A stretch of DNA of 64,000 nucleotides from Adiantum capillus-veneris (lineage: Eukaryota > Streptophyta > Polypodiopsida > Polypodiales > Pteridaceae). Positions 1 through 13,600 of the stretch are shown one piece after another. Below the pieces are notes generated by a model, which was not told where the DNA came from, made no database searches, and worked only from the letters and a program-made list of their open reading frames with translations. A program made the translations under genes and the position numbers. The stretch lies in NCBI GenBank assembly GCA_014529385.2, contig CM043960.1, forward strand, positions 25,776,396 to 25,840,395, in the 5' to 3' direction. Within the stretch, counting starts at the first letter, position 1, and the number at the start of each line of letters is the position of its first letter.

Positions 1-31
1 ATTGCTCCCACCTGGAGTTGGAGTGGAAGAA

Positions 32-34
<3 letters not shown>

Positions 35-101
<67 letters not shown>
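35..101. repeat. (GA)n microsatellite
   Basis: About 33 uninterrupted GA units. The apparent Arg-Glu open frame across it is an artefact of the repeat, not a gene. Confidence 0.97.
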
Positions 102-103
<2 letters not shown>

Positions 104-210
104 AAAGGAAGAGAGTATGAGAGAGTATGAGAGAGAGAAGATTTGCAACCTTGGAGGATCTGCACTTTCTGTCAGAAGTAGGCAACAAAGAATGTCCCCT
201 TAAGGACTGT

Positions 211-213
<3 letters not shown>

Positions 214-246
<33 letters not shown>
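214..246. repeat. (AG)n microsatellite
   Basis: A second, shorter AG run about 110 bases after the first. The spacer is AG-rich, so the two may derive from one interrupted tract. Confidence 0.95.
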
Positions 247-248
<2 letters not shown>

Positions 249-359
249 GGCTCGTGTTTTAGAGAGAGAATGTAATGAGAGAATGTGGAAATTTTCCTTT
301 TCTAGAAGGGGGCAGAAAAGTGCCTCCGTTAATGAGATCTAAGTGAGAGAGAGTGTTTT

Positions 360-3300
360 CTATGTTAGATAGAAAAGAGAGGGGTGAAAAAAAGGCATTT
401 TAAAATTCATTATCCACCTATCTTTTCAGTTACTAAATAGACTATTATCAATACAAGATATGAAAAGGGCTTTTTACAACAGCTCAGCATAGGCCTTTTG
501 GCCTTCTCTTTTAGGCTTGGTCAAACATGGCTTAAGATTTACAAATTCCCTTAAACTGCCAAATAAAGAGGCCCTCCTATACCCCATTCACTTCCTAATG
601 ATAAGATAAATTTTTGGTTATGGATCATATACTTACACATAATGGGAGCCAAGTTGCACTTTGCAAATGACTCCATTCACACCGTTCTCTCACCCCAATC
701 GTCAAGGTCGTGGAGAGGGGGGGCAACTAATATGCATGGTCAATCTGATGTCCATTCTCTTGTGCAAAATCTCACCCGCCAGCCGTGGATGGTAGCCAAG
801 TCAACACTCAAAATGTGTAGGCTTGCAGACCGATACGCGCATCCCAGATTAGCATGCAAAATTGCACCTGTTGTGGACATCTCAGCAAGTGGAATGTAGG
901 AGCCTGGATTCACGTAGGGGCTACCACATCACCACACAAAAATCAAAATCTGATGTCAGCTTTGTGACTATCACTATTTGCAGGTAGGTGTGCTAGCCCC
1001 CCTCCCCACGACCATTGACATCTGGGAATGGTTGTGCACAGACCATTCCCATAATCAGGGCTCCCAACCTCCACCACTCATTCATGATTAACATGAATGG
1101 TTAGTGCACGACCATTCCCTACACCTTCGTCCACAAATTCTAGAACACCTTCTTTATCTAAACACTGTATTGTCATCATAGTTCTAGAGACTTTAACATC
1201 TACCTTGGCAAAAAAATCCACAAAGACAGTGATTGGCAGAAAAATACTTGCTTGGATTCAAATACTTTTGGATTTCATAAACATCTTACATCTATAGCGT
1301 CCACTTTTTGCTCAAGCTTGGGAATGGCCACTCTCCACTTCTAACATCAGGCAGTGTAAGTTTGGAGACACTTCCCTATTCCTTGAAGGAGGTTGGTGGA
1401 ATAAATAAGTGATCATAAGAAAGTATCCCATTCTTTGTAAGAGGCCCATGCACCCTCCCTTTGTAGAGCTCCTCCTCAATGGAACCATGCCAAAAACATC
1501 TAAAATATCAACAATACACTCTATCGTCTGCCATTCCTTTATGCTTTAGGGATACAAATCGGTTATTAGCATAGTATTACAACCACAATACAAGAGCCTA
1601 ACACACACAAGATATAAGTTGAAAGAACAACCAATAAATTATTGCAAATAAATGAAACACTTTATGATTTTCTTTGATGAGGAAGATCGAAGCACTCGGG
1701 ATAGAGGTGAAGCTCTTTGTACTTATAGACATGTTGCGCCAAGACTTCCTTGACTATTTTTCTACCTCAAAAAAGCTTGAAATCCTTGACTCTTCCTTCC
1801 CAACATGACGAAAAGTATCTTTTTTAAAGAATCTCTCCCTCTCCTACTCTGCTACATGATTATCCAGTTGCCCTTAGTGATTGATATTAGGACCCACCTA
1901 TTGTGTTTGTCTAGTGTGCCATGTGTGGTGGTGATGGATCAAGTAGATGTACTAGGCCATTTTAATTGGGTGGATTCTATGGTTTGAAGAAGATGACACA
2001 CAAAAGGAAGAGAAAGGAGGGAAGCAGAAAGAGGAGGGAATAGGTGGGAAGAGGAGGGAAAAGAGGGAAGTGAGAAGATTCAAAATTCCCTTTTTTTTTG
2101 GTGAAGGGACTTGGTTAAGTAAAAGCATCACATAATTGAGACGTACCTAAAATAAAAAAATAGTTTAGGAATACAAACAAAAATTTGAGATGAAGTTTTT
2201 GTAAAAAAATCCCTTCCCTCATTGACGTAGAGTACACCATCTAGATGCTAAATGGCAAAACAATATTGGAAACTAGATATCAACCTAAATGTAAACACCA
2301 CAACCCCTCAAATTGCTTAGTAATACTTTAGCATAACAATTTTTCGATTTGTAGGTGTGCCTGGGCTTACTAATCTCCTGCAATAACAAGATGAAGCCTC
2401 ACTTAGGCAACATAAAACAATAAAATAAAATTTAAATCTAGATATGGTTCTGCAATTGGAGAGACCCACTCACTAACTTAAAGAATGCTCCATTGGATCC
2501 ATTTTTTGCATTCACAAAAATCATGTTCAAACACTGTGAATGGAGGAAACATTTTTTTCCATCTTCTACATAGCATTTTGAGACTTAATGGAAATGGGTT
2601 TTAGATGGTGGACCCTCTTACTGGCTATGTTGTGGAACACTTTGGAAGGTGAATAACTGCCCTAGGTGAGTGCTTTGAAACTCTCAGTATTTTTGGCTTG
2701 TTTTCTATCAATTTTGTATGCATTTGGAGACACCTTGACATTAGTTATGTTTTATCTACCCCCAAGCCTTGTGGAAATTTAAAACACTCAAAGAAAAACA
2801 TTGGAAATTTCAAGAGGGGGATCTTGTGATGGAATCTACCACCTTGGATTTTGTGGAAAATGTGAAAGGCAAAAGAAGGGTGGCCTACAACGACCATGAA
2901 GATCTAGGATCAACACAACTATGAAAGGGCATTGACAGCGGTACTCAATCAATGGCCTTGGTACTTGCAAATTTTCTTTAGGATCTTGCGATGGTGGCTA
3001 TGGCCTTACACGTCTAAATCACAAAGGAAAAGATGGGTTTTGATGTTCCCTAGTTTAATAGTGGTTTTTACAACAAGCTACAACAAGAGAGAGGCAAACG
3101 AGTGGTGTAGGGGGGCAATTGGATCTCCCAAAGCTTGATTTGGGCCCATGTGTTGGGAGTTCAAGTATTAGTGTTTCAACCCGTGTCTTAAGGTTCAAGG
3201 CATATTGCATCAAGGAAGGAACCAACATGATGTACACAAAACACTATAAATGTGCACACAAAACATTGTTGTTGGCATGATTATGGATAGTTTATGTTTC

Positions 3301-4825
3301 AAAGTTCATTATCTTCTAAAATCATAGATTTGATGTTTTCACATTTTACAAACATAGATTATTGGACATTGTGGTCTACATTTAACTTTCTACAAGGCAA
3401 ATGGTGCTCAAGGGGGCATTTTGTTTGATGACAAGTTGGTGGTTTCAGATCTGACGTGTATCTAGTTTGAGGCCTCTGTTGGGGTGTCCATGCTAGTTTC
3501 TTCATCGTCTTAGTCCTCCTACATATGTCCACTATGAGTTGGAGAGAGGATGTTAAAGTTTATGCATCTCAGCTCAATGCCCAATGCAATCCCGTTGTTT
3601 ATTTTGTCTTTTAGGTATTTATTTTACTTATTTGACATAGTAGTGTGTAGGGAAATTTATTGAACGGCATCATCAACTTTGACAAAAATGCCTTTCAGAC
3701 AAATGATGGAGCATGGGCATTTTCTAAATGAGGCATAGATTGTGTGGGATCTCTACAACCTCTCACATATAGACACTAGAATCAATATATCAATGTAGCC
3801 ACATATTATCCAAGAAAATAGACTAAAGCAAAAGCCACACAAAATAATGATGCTTGGACAATGGCTTTGTTCTTGTACGATGATGTATTCATGAAGCATG
3901 GCCTACCAATGAAATAGTTAGTGAGAGGTGAACACATTTTCCAAATGAAGTGATTAAATACTTATTAATAACAAAATTGCACCTTATCACCCACAAGAAA
4001 ACAACCAAATCTACACAAACCTACTTTAAGCAAAAGTTTCAAATCTACACAAACCTAGTGGTCCAAATTAGCCCTAGATCTCACAAAGGGTGTATCTTAA
4101 CATGATGAACCAAGTTGTAACATCAAAACTATATGTTGTGAAGAAAGTTAGTGATACCAAATTTTAACTTTGACTCATGATAATGATGGGGGGTATATAA
4201 CCTCACAAAGTTGTTTATCATCTTGTATAAAGTGTGAATACAAATTTTGACATCATTTGGACTTCAAAACTACAAGATACCATCAAGGTAGCCAATGTTT
4301 GAGACTGTGGACCTATTTTTAATATATTAATCAATTTTACAAACTCAAATCAAGTGGTATCATATCTAGGGGCACATGAGGGCATGTGTAAACAAGATAT
4401 AAAGTCATAAGTATGTATCATGAAGGAATTTTTATAATCAAGATATTAATTCATAAGTATGTATCATGAAGGAATGTTTATAATCAAGGTTAAATATTTG
4501 GCTTGCAATTTTATGTTTCTAGGCATTGTCATAGATATCTGGACAAATTTTGTACAAAAAATGTTAAGTCCAAAATATTTAAGACTATCCAAAAAGAGTA
4601 TCCAAAAAGAGTAAACTTCATCAGCAAGGAATTGGTGGACACAGGTAAAAACAGGCCTCATGCAAGCTGTTGTTGCTTTATCATTGTAGAAATCATGTTG
4701 TGGGCAGCAAAAATGACACTCTTCAGAAGAAGAATTGGAAAGAGAGAACGGCTGGGTTGAAGCCTTACCAACTTGAAGATGAAACCATTTAACAAGCCTC
4801 AACTTTTTGGATTGTTACAGAGCAA
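360..4825. other. Gene-poor stretch, nothing recognised
   Basis: Only short open frames of 60-112 codons occur here. None shows a known domain or plausible splice structure. The sequence is AT-rich with scattered homopolymer runs, for example a T run near 2090. It may be decayed transposon sequence, but no terminal repeats were found. Confidence 0.5.
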
Positions 4826-5137
4826 TTGCGAGTAGATTCAACCACCATATTCCAAGGATACTTCAAGGATGCTCTAGACACAAGTGTGGAACTGCCAAAT
4901 ATGCTAGAAATGATTGATTTAGTGTTCCAAAGGATGGGTTTGCATACCTACTTCAAATATCCACCATGTGTACTTAACTTGACAAGGGCTCACGAGTTAC
5001 TTTCCACCATAATGGAGGAAGGAACAATGCAACCAATAGTTAAAAAATCTAAGAAGGTTGAAATCCAAATTATTGAAGATGTCATAATCAATGCATTGAA
5101 GCTACCAGCTATTGGAGAATCCAAGAGGACAACATAA
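4826..5137 (+). pseudogene. Unrecognised 103-codon reading frame
   Basis: A 103-codon frame with ordinary-looking composition: a mixed hydrophobic first half with Cys, Pro and Tyr, then a Lys-rich segment KKSKKVEIQIIEDV. No domain is recognised. The frame stops at TAA and an overlapping frame continues into the 72-bp duplication just downstream. It could be a remnant of a retroelement or of a host exon. Call it hypothetical. Confidence 0.2.
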
Positions 5138-5195
5138 AAATATAGCACTTGTATATGCTTTCACTAAATCGAGAGTGGTTGCAACCTTTAGTGAC

Positions 5196-5327
5196 TTGAA
5201 GAGGCTAGAGTTCGAGCTTCCACTATGGCTCTATCACCAACATCTTCACTTTGCCGAGAAAAATCAATTGAAGAGGCTAGAGTTAGACCTTCCACTTTGG
5301 CTCTATCACCAACATCTTCACTTTGGA
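5196..5327 (+). repeat. 72-bp tandem duplication
   Basis: Two direct copies start with TTGAAGAGGCTAGAGTT at 5196 and 5268; the second is slightly shorter. In one frame both copies encode LPLWLYHQHLHF, so the duplication preserves that frame. The copies differ at a few bases only. Confidence 0.85.
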
Positions 5328-5649
5328 TGTGTTTTTGTGTGTTACGTGTTTTTTAGTTAATCAATGGGTTAAACTATGACAAAAAAGCATTCCCAAAATC
5401 ATATTAATACAATGTACTGGTTCTACCGAGGATGTATGTGTCTATGAAAATTCCTTAATGCAAAGTTTAACGGTTACTTGAGTCTTAAAATTGAAATGTC
5501 GATTATTAAAGATAGTCATGACTCTGTGGGGGGATGAAGAGAATTTAGAAAGAGAGAGATGATGTGCTAATTGTGAAAAAGTAAAATCATGACTACTGTC
5601 ATCAATTAAGAGAATTATGATATCTTCATCCTTGACTATGCCCTTCACT

Positions 5650-6560
5650 TTAAGTAAAGTGTATGCTAATATAGAAATATCTGAAGAAGGGTTTTCCATT
5701 GGCATCATATTTGGGATCATAGCCCTCACCATAATTTGCATCAAAATCATTATCGTTGGGGAAATCATCTTCAATGAGGTTAACTAGCGGCACCATCGGG
5801 GAGTTGTTGTTGAAGAGTCTTTGGTTGGGGTTATGTGTTGTTCTAAGAGATATTGTTTGGGTACTTATCTGCATAGTGACCAAACTAAAAACATTTAAAT
5901 TATTTCTCCTTTTTATTACCATTGGGAAGTTGAGCATGCCATTGATTTGTTGGATGATTTTGGTTGCCCTGTTTTACTGCATGTTGTTGTTGTTGTTTCC
6001 ATGGGGCTGAGAAGGTATGAAATAATTGTCAAGACTACATCTCTTGAAGAAAGTTTGGCTTTGATTCCTATTCATGTCAAAGTTAGGAGAGAAGGGAACT
6101 TTCTTCTTATGGATAATGTTAATAGTCTACTCATTGTGGGATTAATAGCTTTAGACAATGATTCTAGATTGAGTCTAGATCAAACATATCTACCTCAACA
6201 CCAATCTGAATTGCTAACCCTAATATGTACTTATGACTTAGTTTTATGTGGCTAACATTTTCAATGGATTGCAATTGAATGAGATAATTCTAGACACGAT
6301 TAGTATAGACCTCTAGATCTTTATTTCTACCTTGAAAAATTAAATCCCATTGATGGTATGCTTTAGCTTTGTATTGTGTGGGTACAACTTGGGGTAGAAA
6401 TAGCTTTTTTAATGCATGTCAAGTACATGGTCATCTACCATGCTATTCTGGGTGGCATTCCACCATAGTACAACGCTATTGGTGAGATGATTCGATGCAC
6501 ATTTAACCATTTCATATTCTAACTTACTAAATCAAAATAGTGCTAGCATCTTTAGAGCCG
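5650..6560 (-). pseudogene. Decayed Ty3/gypsy gag fragment
   Basis: On the minus strand, shifting frames give a retrotransposon gag-like segment. One stretch reads VLWWNATQNSMVDDHV and continues into FLPQVVPTQYKAKAYHQWDL and IFQGRNKDLEVYTNRV. This is the usual layout of a gag core: a WW motif, then Phe-Pro, then a Gln-Gly near an Asn-Lys-Asp-Leu-x-Val-Tyr segment. Downstream, near 5650-5937, lies an acidic Asp/Asn-rich stretch that could be the linker after gag. Several stops and frameshifts break it. No LTR was found nearby. Confidence 0.45.
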
Positions 6561-6599
6561 TCAAAATCTTTGATTAGTAAAGAAATCGGAAAAATAAAG

Positions 6600-7900
6600 A
6601 GGCACTTTCTTAAAATTTTGTAGAGTTTGTCAATGAATTCTATTGTATAATTTTTCGATGAATTTTGGGAGTTTAAGGTTTTAATTGATGTAGAAGCTGT
6701 ATATAAGTTTTATCATTGAATTGCAAAGGTTTTGGAGATAACTCCTCACAGTGAAAACTCCTCATGGTCGACTGACTCGGCACAAAATACTTGTAACCCC
6801 AAGGTTGAGGGTTTGAGGCTCATGGGATGCTAGATGAGTTTTCATGAGGAAGACCTCAAGTGAAAGGGTTTTAAACTTGGTGGGAAAACCCAAAAGAGGT
6901 TAGATTGGGAGGTCAAAAGAGTTTGGGAATGGACAGCCAAGTAAATTTTGAAACTGGGTGGCCACAAGTTGTTGAGATTGGGCGGTCAAAAATTAAATAA
7001 AACCTTAACGAGCTCAGGTGTGAATGGAAAGGCTAAAAGATGTGTAGCAACATGAGCAAGTCGAGAAATAGACAATGCATTAGATGATGGCAACCTGCAA
7101 AGTTGTTATCTACTCGTTCAATAGTGTTCAATAGTGTTCTGAACTGCTTGCAAGGCCTAGGTGTTCCTTTTGAGGCCACTAGAGAGATATTTCTAGGTTG
7201 GTGAAAAGTTGAGCTTCGGATATGTAAATGGTGCTTTCCACAATGCTATCGAGCTCCAAGCTAGAGGATTATCTCATCTCCTTTGCATGGAGGGTGGCTA
7301 CTATCAAAAATTCCTCTAGTGCTTGTTCCAGAGATCGAATCCTAGGATTGACTTTGAAATAAAGAACACCTAAATAAGTAGTTTAAGCATCACAAATTTG
7401 AAGTCAACTTGCAAAGTGACTCTTTAAAGTCTTGAATAGTAAAAAAGTCCCCCTTGCTCTCTGAAAACCTTGTGGCACACTTCCAAGAGTTTGCTGGTTG
7501 CTTTTTCACACCAAACCTGAATATTTTTTCCTTTCTTTTTTCTACCAAAGACAATATCGTCTCTTCCGAAGCTTGTTTAAACTTCCTTTATTTCAAACTT
7601 GATCATTGATTAATCAAGTGTCTTCAAAATCTTTTTTCTCTCATTTCCTCTAGCGTTCGCCTTCTTCATAGATCCACAAAAATAAACAATGTTTGTGAAT
7701 TCAATACTCACCATACCTTTTTATGGATATTGATAAGTGCAATTTGATGGAAAATCTGTTGATTATATGCCGCTTAAACTTGAATTTTCAAATCCAACAT
7801 TGCTAACTAGATATTTATCTTCAACAAATAAAATATGTTGTTGTTGATTACCACAAACCATAAGCTTTGATACCATTGTTGTGAGATTTAGAAAACGGAT
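6600..7900. other. No gene seen
   Basis: AT-rich sequence with stops in all frames at short intervals. Near 6780-6990 there are repeated GGGTGG/GGCGGTC phrases, but no clear unit repeat. No domain is recognised. Confidence 0.5.
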
Positions 7901-7923
7901 GTGCTAGATATCTTCAAATTTTC

Positions 7924-7925
<2 letters not shown>

Positions 7926-7967
<42 letters not shown>

Positions 7968-8049
7968 CGTGTGCACACACACACACACACATTAAACCTC
8001 TCACTATCTCTCTCTTAACTAAGTACATACACAAGTAGACAAGGAAACA

Positions 8050-8083
<34 letters not shown>

Positions 8084-8171
8084 TAAACCTCTCACTATCT
8101 CTCCCTTAACTAAGTACAGACACAAGTAGACAAGGAAACACCACACACAAACACACACACACACACACACA
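7926..8171. repeat. Compound (CT)n(AC)n microsatellite with a 91-bp duplication
   Basis: A CT run (about 7928-7964) passes through GTGCGTGTG into AC runs. The unit starting ATTAAACCTCTCACTATCTC occurs at 7991 and 8082, so a 91-bp unit that itself contains an AC tract is duplicated. A third AC run ends near 8171. Confidence 0.9.
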
Positions 8172-8649
8172 AGAATATATTTGATGGTGATAGCCTATAA
8201 GAGAGAAATATGTTGATACAATTACTACACACAACATAGAATAAGAGAAGAGAGAAGGAATCTTGCAAGAGAACGGCCTAAAGTGGTAGCCCCCAAATTG
8301 CACGACAACACCTCTTTTAGAGTTGGAAATTTAACTTCTTTATTGACTAAGTTGGTGTCAAAAACTAGAGGCCTCTCTTTACACTTGAGTTCATGGGTGG
8401 AATTCATCACTTATTACATGACCCTTCACAGGGTTGGTTCTCACTAACTTTGTACAACAGAGCCATAGGGATTTTTAGAAAAATAACTATAACACTTGTG
8501 AAAAAATAAATGACCAAGAAGTATTTTTGGTTTTATTGCGATGCCTTCTAAGGACTCAAATCCCATAGTTTCAATATACACACCACCAACTCACGATCAG
8601 TGAAAAATAAAGACATCACAATAATTGACCATTATATGACAAGTATCCT

Positions 8650-9180
8650 CATTGTATCATAACAAAAACCGAAGAGGAGATTGAAAAGCTCAATGAACGA
8701 GTCCATCTATGAGATTGAACACACATATTGGTTATCCTTGATTGTGGTAGTACCTAAGAAAAATGGAAAACGAAAGGTATGCATCAACCTCAAAAAAGTG
8801 AATGCATTAGCCACAACTATCCTCTTTCTATCACCGATTATCTTCTAAAAAGAGTGGCTGGAAAAGAAGCATATAACTTCTTAGATGGATTCTTAGGCTA
8901 TAACCAACTAGCCATTGATTCAAAAGATCAACATAAAATAGATTTTGCTACGGAGTGGGGCATAGTTGCATATAGAATCATGGATTTTGGGCTACGTTCC
9001 AAAGACTTATGCCTTCAAGTAATTCCTAGAAGTTTACATGGATGATCTGTGAGTGCACTCATCCAAATGAGTGGACACTTTGAGCACCTCAAGAAAGTTT
9101 TTGAAAAATGTTGCCTATATAGGATTTGTTTAAATCTCAGAAAATGTGTATTCATGGGTAGTAGAAGACAAGAGAGGTAC
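8650..9180 (+). pseudogene. Ty3/gypsy reverse transcriptase fragment
   Basis: The frame starting near 8690 gives a typical gypsy reverse-transcriptase N-terminus: IVVVPKKNGKRKVCINLKKV, then YPLSITDYLLKRVAGKEAYN, FLDGFLGYNQLAID and FATEWGIVAYRIMDFGL. Further on, around 9035, another frame shows VYMDDL, the catalytic YxDD box. The piece has frameshifts and stops, and no RNase H or integrase follows. No LTR is visible, so this is a relic. Confidence 0.8.
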
Positions 9181-9479
9181 AAAAAGAATTGAGAGACTAA
9201 ACCACTGAGAAACAAATTTGTGTCAAAAATCAACTAAAAGCCACAATTTTTAATGATGGTTAATTTGAATGATTGTATCAAAAGGACAAGATGACACATA
9301 GATACCCCATCTCCAAAAAAGAAATAAAATTGAGACAACAGACTAGAAAGAAATGAAAAGCTCAAAAGACTACCAAACTAGAGAAAAAAGAACCTACATG
9401 AGAAATACAAAGAGGAGAGCTTTATATCAAGAATTGAAATAGACCTTGAAAGAGATATGGACCACTAAAATGGAGCCTA

Positions 9480-9937
9480 AAAGCGACCAAGGTAGTGGGG
9501 CTAGGAGTGTTCCACCACACTATAAAAGGTATACACTACAAGACATAAGAATCATCATGGAACAACACATGTTATAGCCCAGGGAACATGGAAAATCTTA
9601 TGAAGGACCAGAGCATGCCAAAAAGTTTGACCTAGTAGAGTGTGGGGAGGAACCAAAGCCTACATATATTGCTCAAGAAGAAGAATAAATTCTAATGAGA
9701 ACCTTAATGAAATATAGAGATGTCTTTGTATGGTCGTACAAAGATCTCAAGGGGGTTGATCTTGACAGTTTTCAACATACAATATCCATAAGAGATTATG
9801 TTGATCCAAGCAAACAAAGACCCTATACATTAGCTAAAAAGATCAAGGAGGAGATTGAAAATCTCAAGGAAGCACAATTTATCTATGAAATTGAGCACAC
9901 AGATTGGGTATCCTCAATTATAGTGGTACCAAAGTAA
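9480..9937 (+). pseudogene. Second Ty3/gypsy pol fragment, before the RT core
   Basis: The frame 9695-9937 gives YRDVFVWSYKDLKGVDLDSF, a His-containing segment, then KEEIENLKEAQFIYEIEHTD and WVSSIIVVPK. This is the linker and N-terminal edge of a gypsy reverse transcriptase. Upstream codons near 9500-9690 read as the preceding linker. It overlaps in content with the fragment at 8650 (both contain the IEHT..W..IVVVPK edge), so two copies are present. It ends just after VVPK. Confidence 0.7.
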
Positions 9938-10149
9938 AAAAGGCAAAGTGTGAGGGATCCACCTCAAGTCACCAAATCCAAGTTCAAAAGGGCTAAAGTT
10001 TACGTGCTATACCTAGTGAGCATGTTTGTAACTTGAAAAGTGGGTTTTTGCAAATATTTTCAAGCCTAGATAATAATCACGATTATTATCTATTTGCCCA
10101 AAAAGGTTGCATTTTGCCAAAATTCTACCACATCTTACTTATACATGTT

Positions 10150-10369
10150 GAATATACCCCATATGCTAAGAAAAAGTGCTAGGACCGTCGGGGCATTTTT
10201 TCCCTCTCTAGGAGGTTTCCCCCCCCCGTGCATTATATATACATTCATCATTCTAGGGCTAACTTATCTTTCCATCTGTGCACTAAGCAATACACTCTCT
10301 ATTGTTTGCCTTGAGATTCTTCATCTTCTCCAAGTTGTGTGTGTTTCTTTGCAACCTTAATTTCCAACA
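10150..10369 (+). repeat. 5' LTR of the old copia element (left end decayed)
   Basis: From about 10185 it matches the 227-bp LTR at 16614 (AGGACCGTCGGGGCATTTTT, then the TATATACA and CTCTCTATTG segments) and ends TTCCAACA. The first 35-40 bases are poorly preserved, so the start is approximate. Confidence 0.75.
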
Positions 10370-10371
10370 AT

Positions 10372-10383
10372 TGGTATCAGAGC
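10372..10383 (+). other. Primer-binding site, initiator tRNA-Met
   Basis: TGGTATCAGAGC begins two bases after the LTR end. This is the standard plant initiator tRNA-Met primer site of copia elements. Confidence 0.9.
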
Positions 10384-10687
10384 AAGTTGTGTCCTCCCGG
10401 GCATAGTCATCAACATCACCAATACCACCTACTTACTTTCTCCAATTTCGGTGAACTTTGGTCAGTGTTAATAGGTCAACAAATTTGGTTCATGTTGGCC
10501 TCCGTTTCCACTATAGGTAGTACTGTGTAGGCAATTTTGTCGTTTAGTGCAGAAATTTTTTTAATGCAATTTTCTATAGAACAGGTCGCTTAAAGTCTTA
10601 TTTGGGTTAGGCTACATAGCACTTGTTGTTCCTACTTCATTTTTCCTCTTTCTAAGCAGTTTTCACATCAGGTGCAGTCACTCGCCA

Positions 10688-13600
10688 TGGCTGACAACAA
10701 CATAGACATTTTCAAAATGCTTGCTGAGGCTGCTGAGGATAAATTGGATGGGCCTAACAATCCAATGCAGGCTTACATGATGACACATGTTCTTGTGTCA
10801 AATGGATACATGCTCTGTTGAGGATGATGCAGCTTCTAACAGGTTTGTTGTTGCTAGAGTTGTTTTGCCTATTGCTGAGTAGTTTCATTGGGATGTTAGA
10901 GATGCGCAAGCACATGCATTGATTGCATCATATATGAAGCACGCTATTACTCCTCACATTCACTCAGAAAAATCAACAAAATAGGCTTGGGATATTCTTG
11001 TTGGTCTTTATGCAAGTCACAATGAGGCTAAAATTGCATTGTTACGTAAAGAGCTAGAGTCAAAGATTATGCAAGAGGAAAATGACATTGGCACTTTTCT
11101 TACTTGTATCAAGGATATAATGAGAAACTCATTTCTGCAGCCAAAATCATTTTTGACAGTTCACTTGTGCACAATGGTCTTGATGCGTTGCCAGGTTCTT
11201 ACAAGACCTTTTCTAGTACTTGGAGACTTATGACCCAAGGAAACCCTCAAGCTATCAAATTTGATGCATTATGCACATTGTTGTTGCAAGAGTCACAAGT
11301 TCAAGAAAGAATAGGGCTAAACAACATGTAGTTGAATAGGCTTTTGTTGTTGCTCAAAGAAAAGTTGGTAATAATAACAATGTAGGCACTTCTCATGGTT
11401 CTTTGGTGATGAGTAGAAAATCTCATGTTTCTAATGCTTCTACCAGTAGCACCTGGCATGGGAATTTTGGTGAAAAGGGAAAAAAGAAGATACGTTGCCA
11501 TTATTGCAAGGCTAATGATCACTTGATAAATCAGTGTCCTAAATTAAAGGCAAAAGAGGCGAAGAAGAAGAGGTTGGATCCACTACAAGTGTAGCCGTTG
11601 TAGAATCTTCTAGGAAAGGAGATTGTGATACTAATGTAGATATAGAGTAGGCATTTAGTACAGAGTGTACTTATGATCCTTCTATCCATGATGCATGTAT
11701 GTCAATTGATGTAGATTCACATGTGTGGTACTTTGAAAGTGGTGATACAAAACACATTACCTCACATCATGATTTGTTTTTCTCCCTTGAGTCTGTCCCT
11801 CATGGGAATATGGTTACTTGTGCCAACAATGTCTCTTATTTGGTAAAGGGAGTTGGAAAGATTGTGCTAACTACTCCAAATGGTAGTTCTTTCACACTTA
11901 TTGTTGTAATTTATATACCAAGGATAAAAAAGAACCTTTTGTCTGTATCTACAAGTCTTGGTCTTGTTGTCAAATTTGTGGATGACAAATGTACAGTTCA
12001 TGATCTCAATTTTGGTGATGAAATAGTTGCATACGACATTTTGTGTTGTGGGCAGAAGTTTGCAAATGCAGTTGTGGATTTGAAGGCTGTTTCACATGAA
12101 ACACTTTGGGATGTGCATTTTGGGCATCTGAATTTTTCCAGTTTGTTGCGTTTGAAAAAATTTGATATGGTTTCTTCTTTTTCGCCTCTTAAAGCACCTT
12201 CTAAGCATGTTTGTGAGGCTGTATTTTGGGTAAGATGCAACATTTGAAGTTTTCAAAGGATGGTTCAGTAAGGGCTACATACAGGTTGCAACTTGTGCAT
12301 AATGATATTTGTGGTCCTATGCAAACTCCATCCTTAGGCAATTACCTATACTTTGTGACTTTCATTGATGATTACTATAGGAATGCATGGGTGTATCCGC
12401 TTAAAGCCAAGTACAAGTGTTCATGTGCTTCAAGAAATTTCTTGCTATGGATGAAAATGTCTCTAAAGGTACTATGGGCACCCTCTGTTCAGATCAAAGG
12501 GGGAGTATACATCTCATGAGTTTATTGCATTTCTTCTAATCACGGGATAAAAAATAAATGTTTAGTACCATATACACCTAGCAAAATGGTGTTTCTAAAA
12601 GAAAAAATAGGTCACTTCCGGAGATCGCATGATGTATGATCAAGAGTCAAGCTTTGTGACATTCGTTTTGGCTCAAGTATATCATGTGTGCTACTTATGT
12701 ACTTAACAGGTATCCTACCAAAGCCTTGTAGTCTATGACTCCTTATGAAGAATGGCATGATAAAAATCCATCTATTGATCATATTTTTGGATGTTTAACT
12801 TATGCTTTGGTGCCACAAACATAGCAACAAATCAGATGATAAGACTATTAAATGTATTTTTGTTGGTTACAATTTGAAAGCAAAGGTACAAGGTATACCA
12901 TCTGCAAACAAACGGTATCTTGGTTTCACGAGGTGTTGTGTTCGTGGAAGATTCAATTAAACCTTTGTTAACATGTATTAGAGACAATAATGTATGCTCA
13001 CATGACATTTATGACGCTTTGTTGCCTCTTTTTAATGGTGGAAACTTGAATGTAAATTCCAATGAGGCAAATGTATACTCTATGGGGGTTTTTGAAAATG
13101 TTACGGATTAGTCTATTACTGATGTAGATTACATGATGTACTTGATGTGGAAAGGGTTAGAATGACGAGGCTAGAGGTATGCCAAAATGGATGGTGCATA
13201 CTTTGCATGACAGTAAATTGGATGCACCTATGTCTAATTGTACTCGTTCAGGTTCTCGCCATGCATCTTATGCATCATATTGTTATGCTTTGGCTGTTTC
13301 TAGTTTATGTGATGAGGAGGAACCTCTTTCTTTCGCTGAAGCACATAATTCAAAAATTTGGACAACTGCTGTGCAATTAGAATATGATGCACTTATAGAA
13401 AATGACACATTGAATTTATGTGAATTTTCCTCTTGGCAAAAAGGCCATTGGTACAAAGTGAATTTACAAGTTCAAACGTAAGACAAATGGTGAGATTGAT
13501 TGCTATAAGTCTTGACTTGTTGCAAAAGATTGGAAAGCTATTGTTCATTTTCTATGTACATTGGTAGCTCAATTTGGATGGATGTACATCAATTAGAAAA

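Noticed and set aside
18-342. Two open frames with Arg-Glu repeats
   Set aside because: They are translations of the AG microsatellites.
7888-8303. Cys-Val-rich frames on the minus strand
   Set aside because: They translate the AC and CT repeats.
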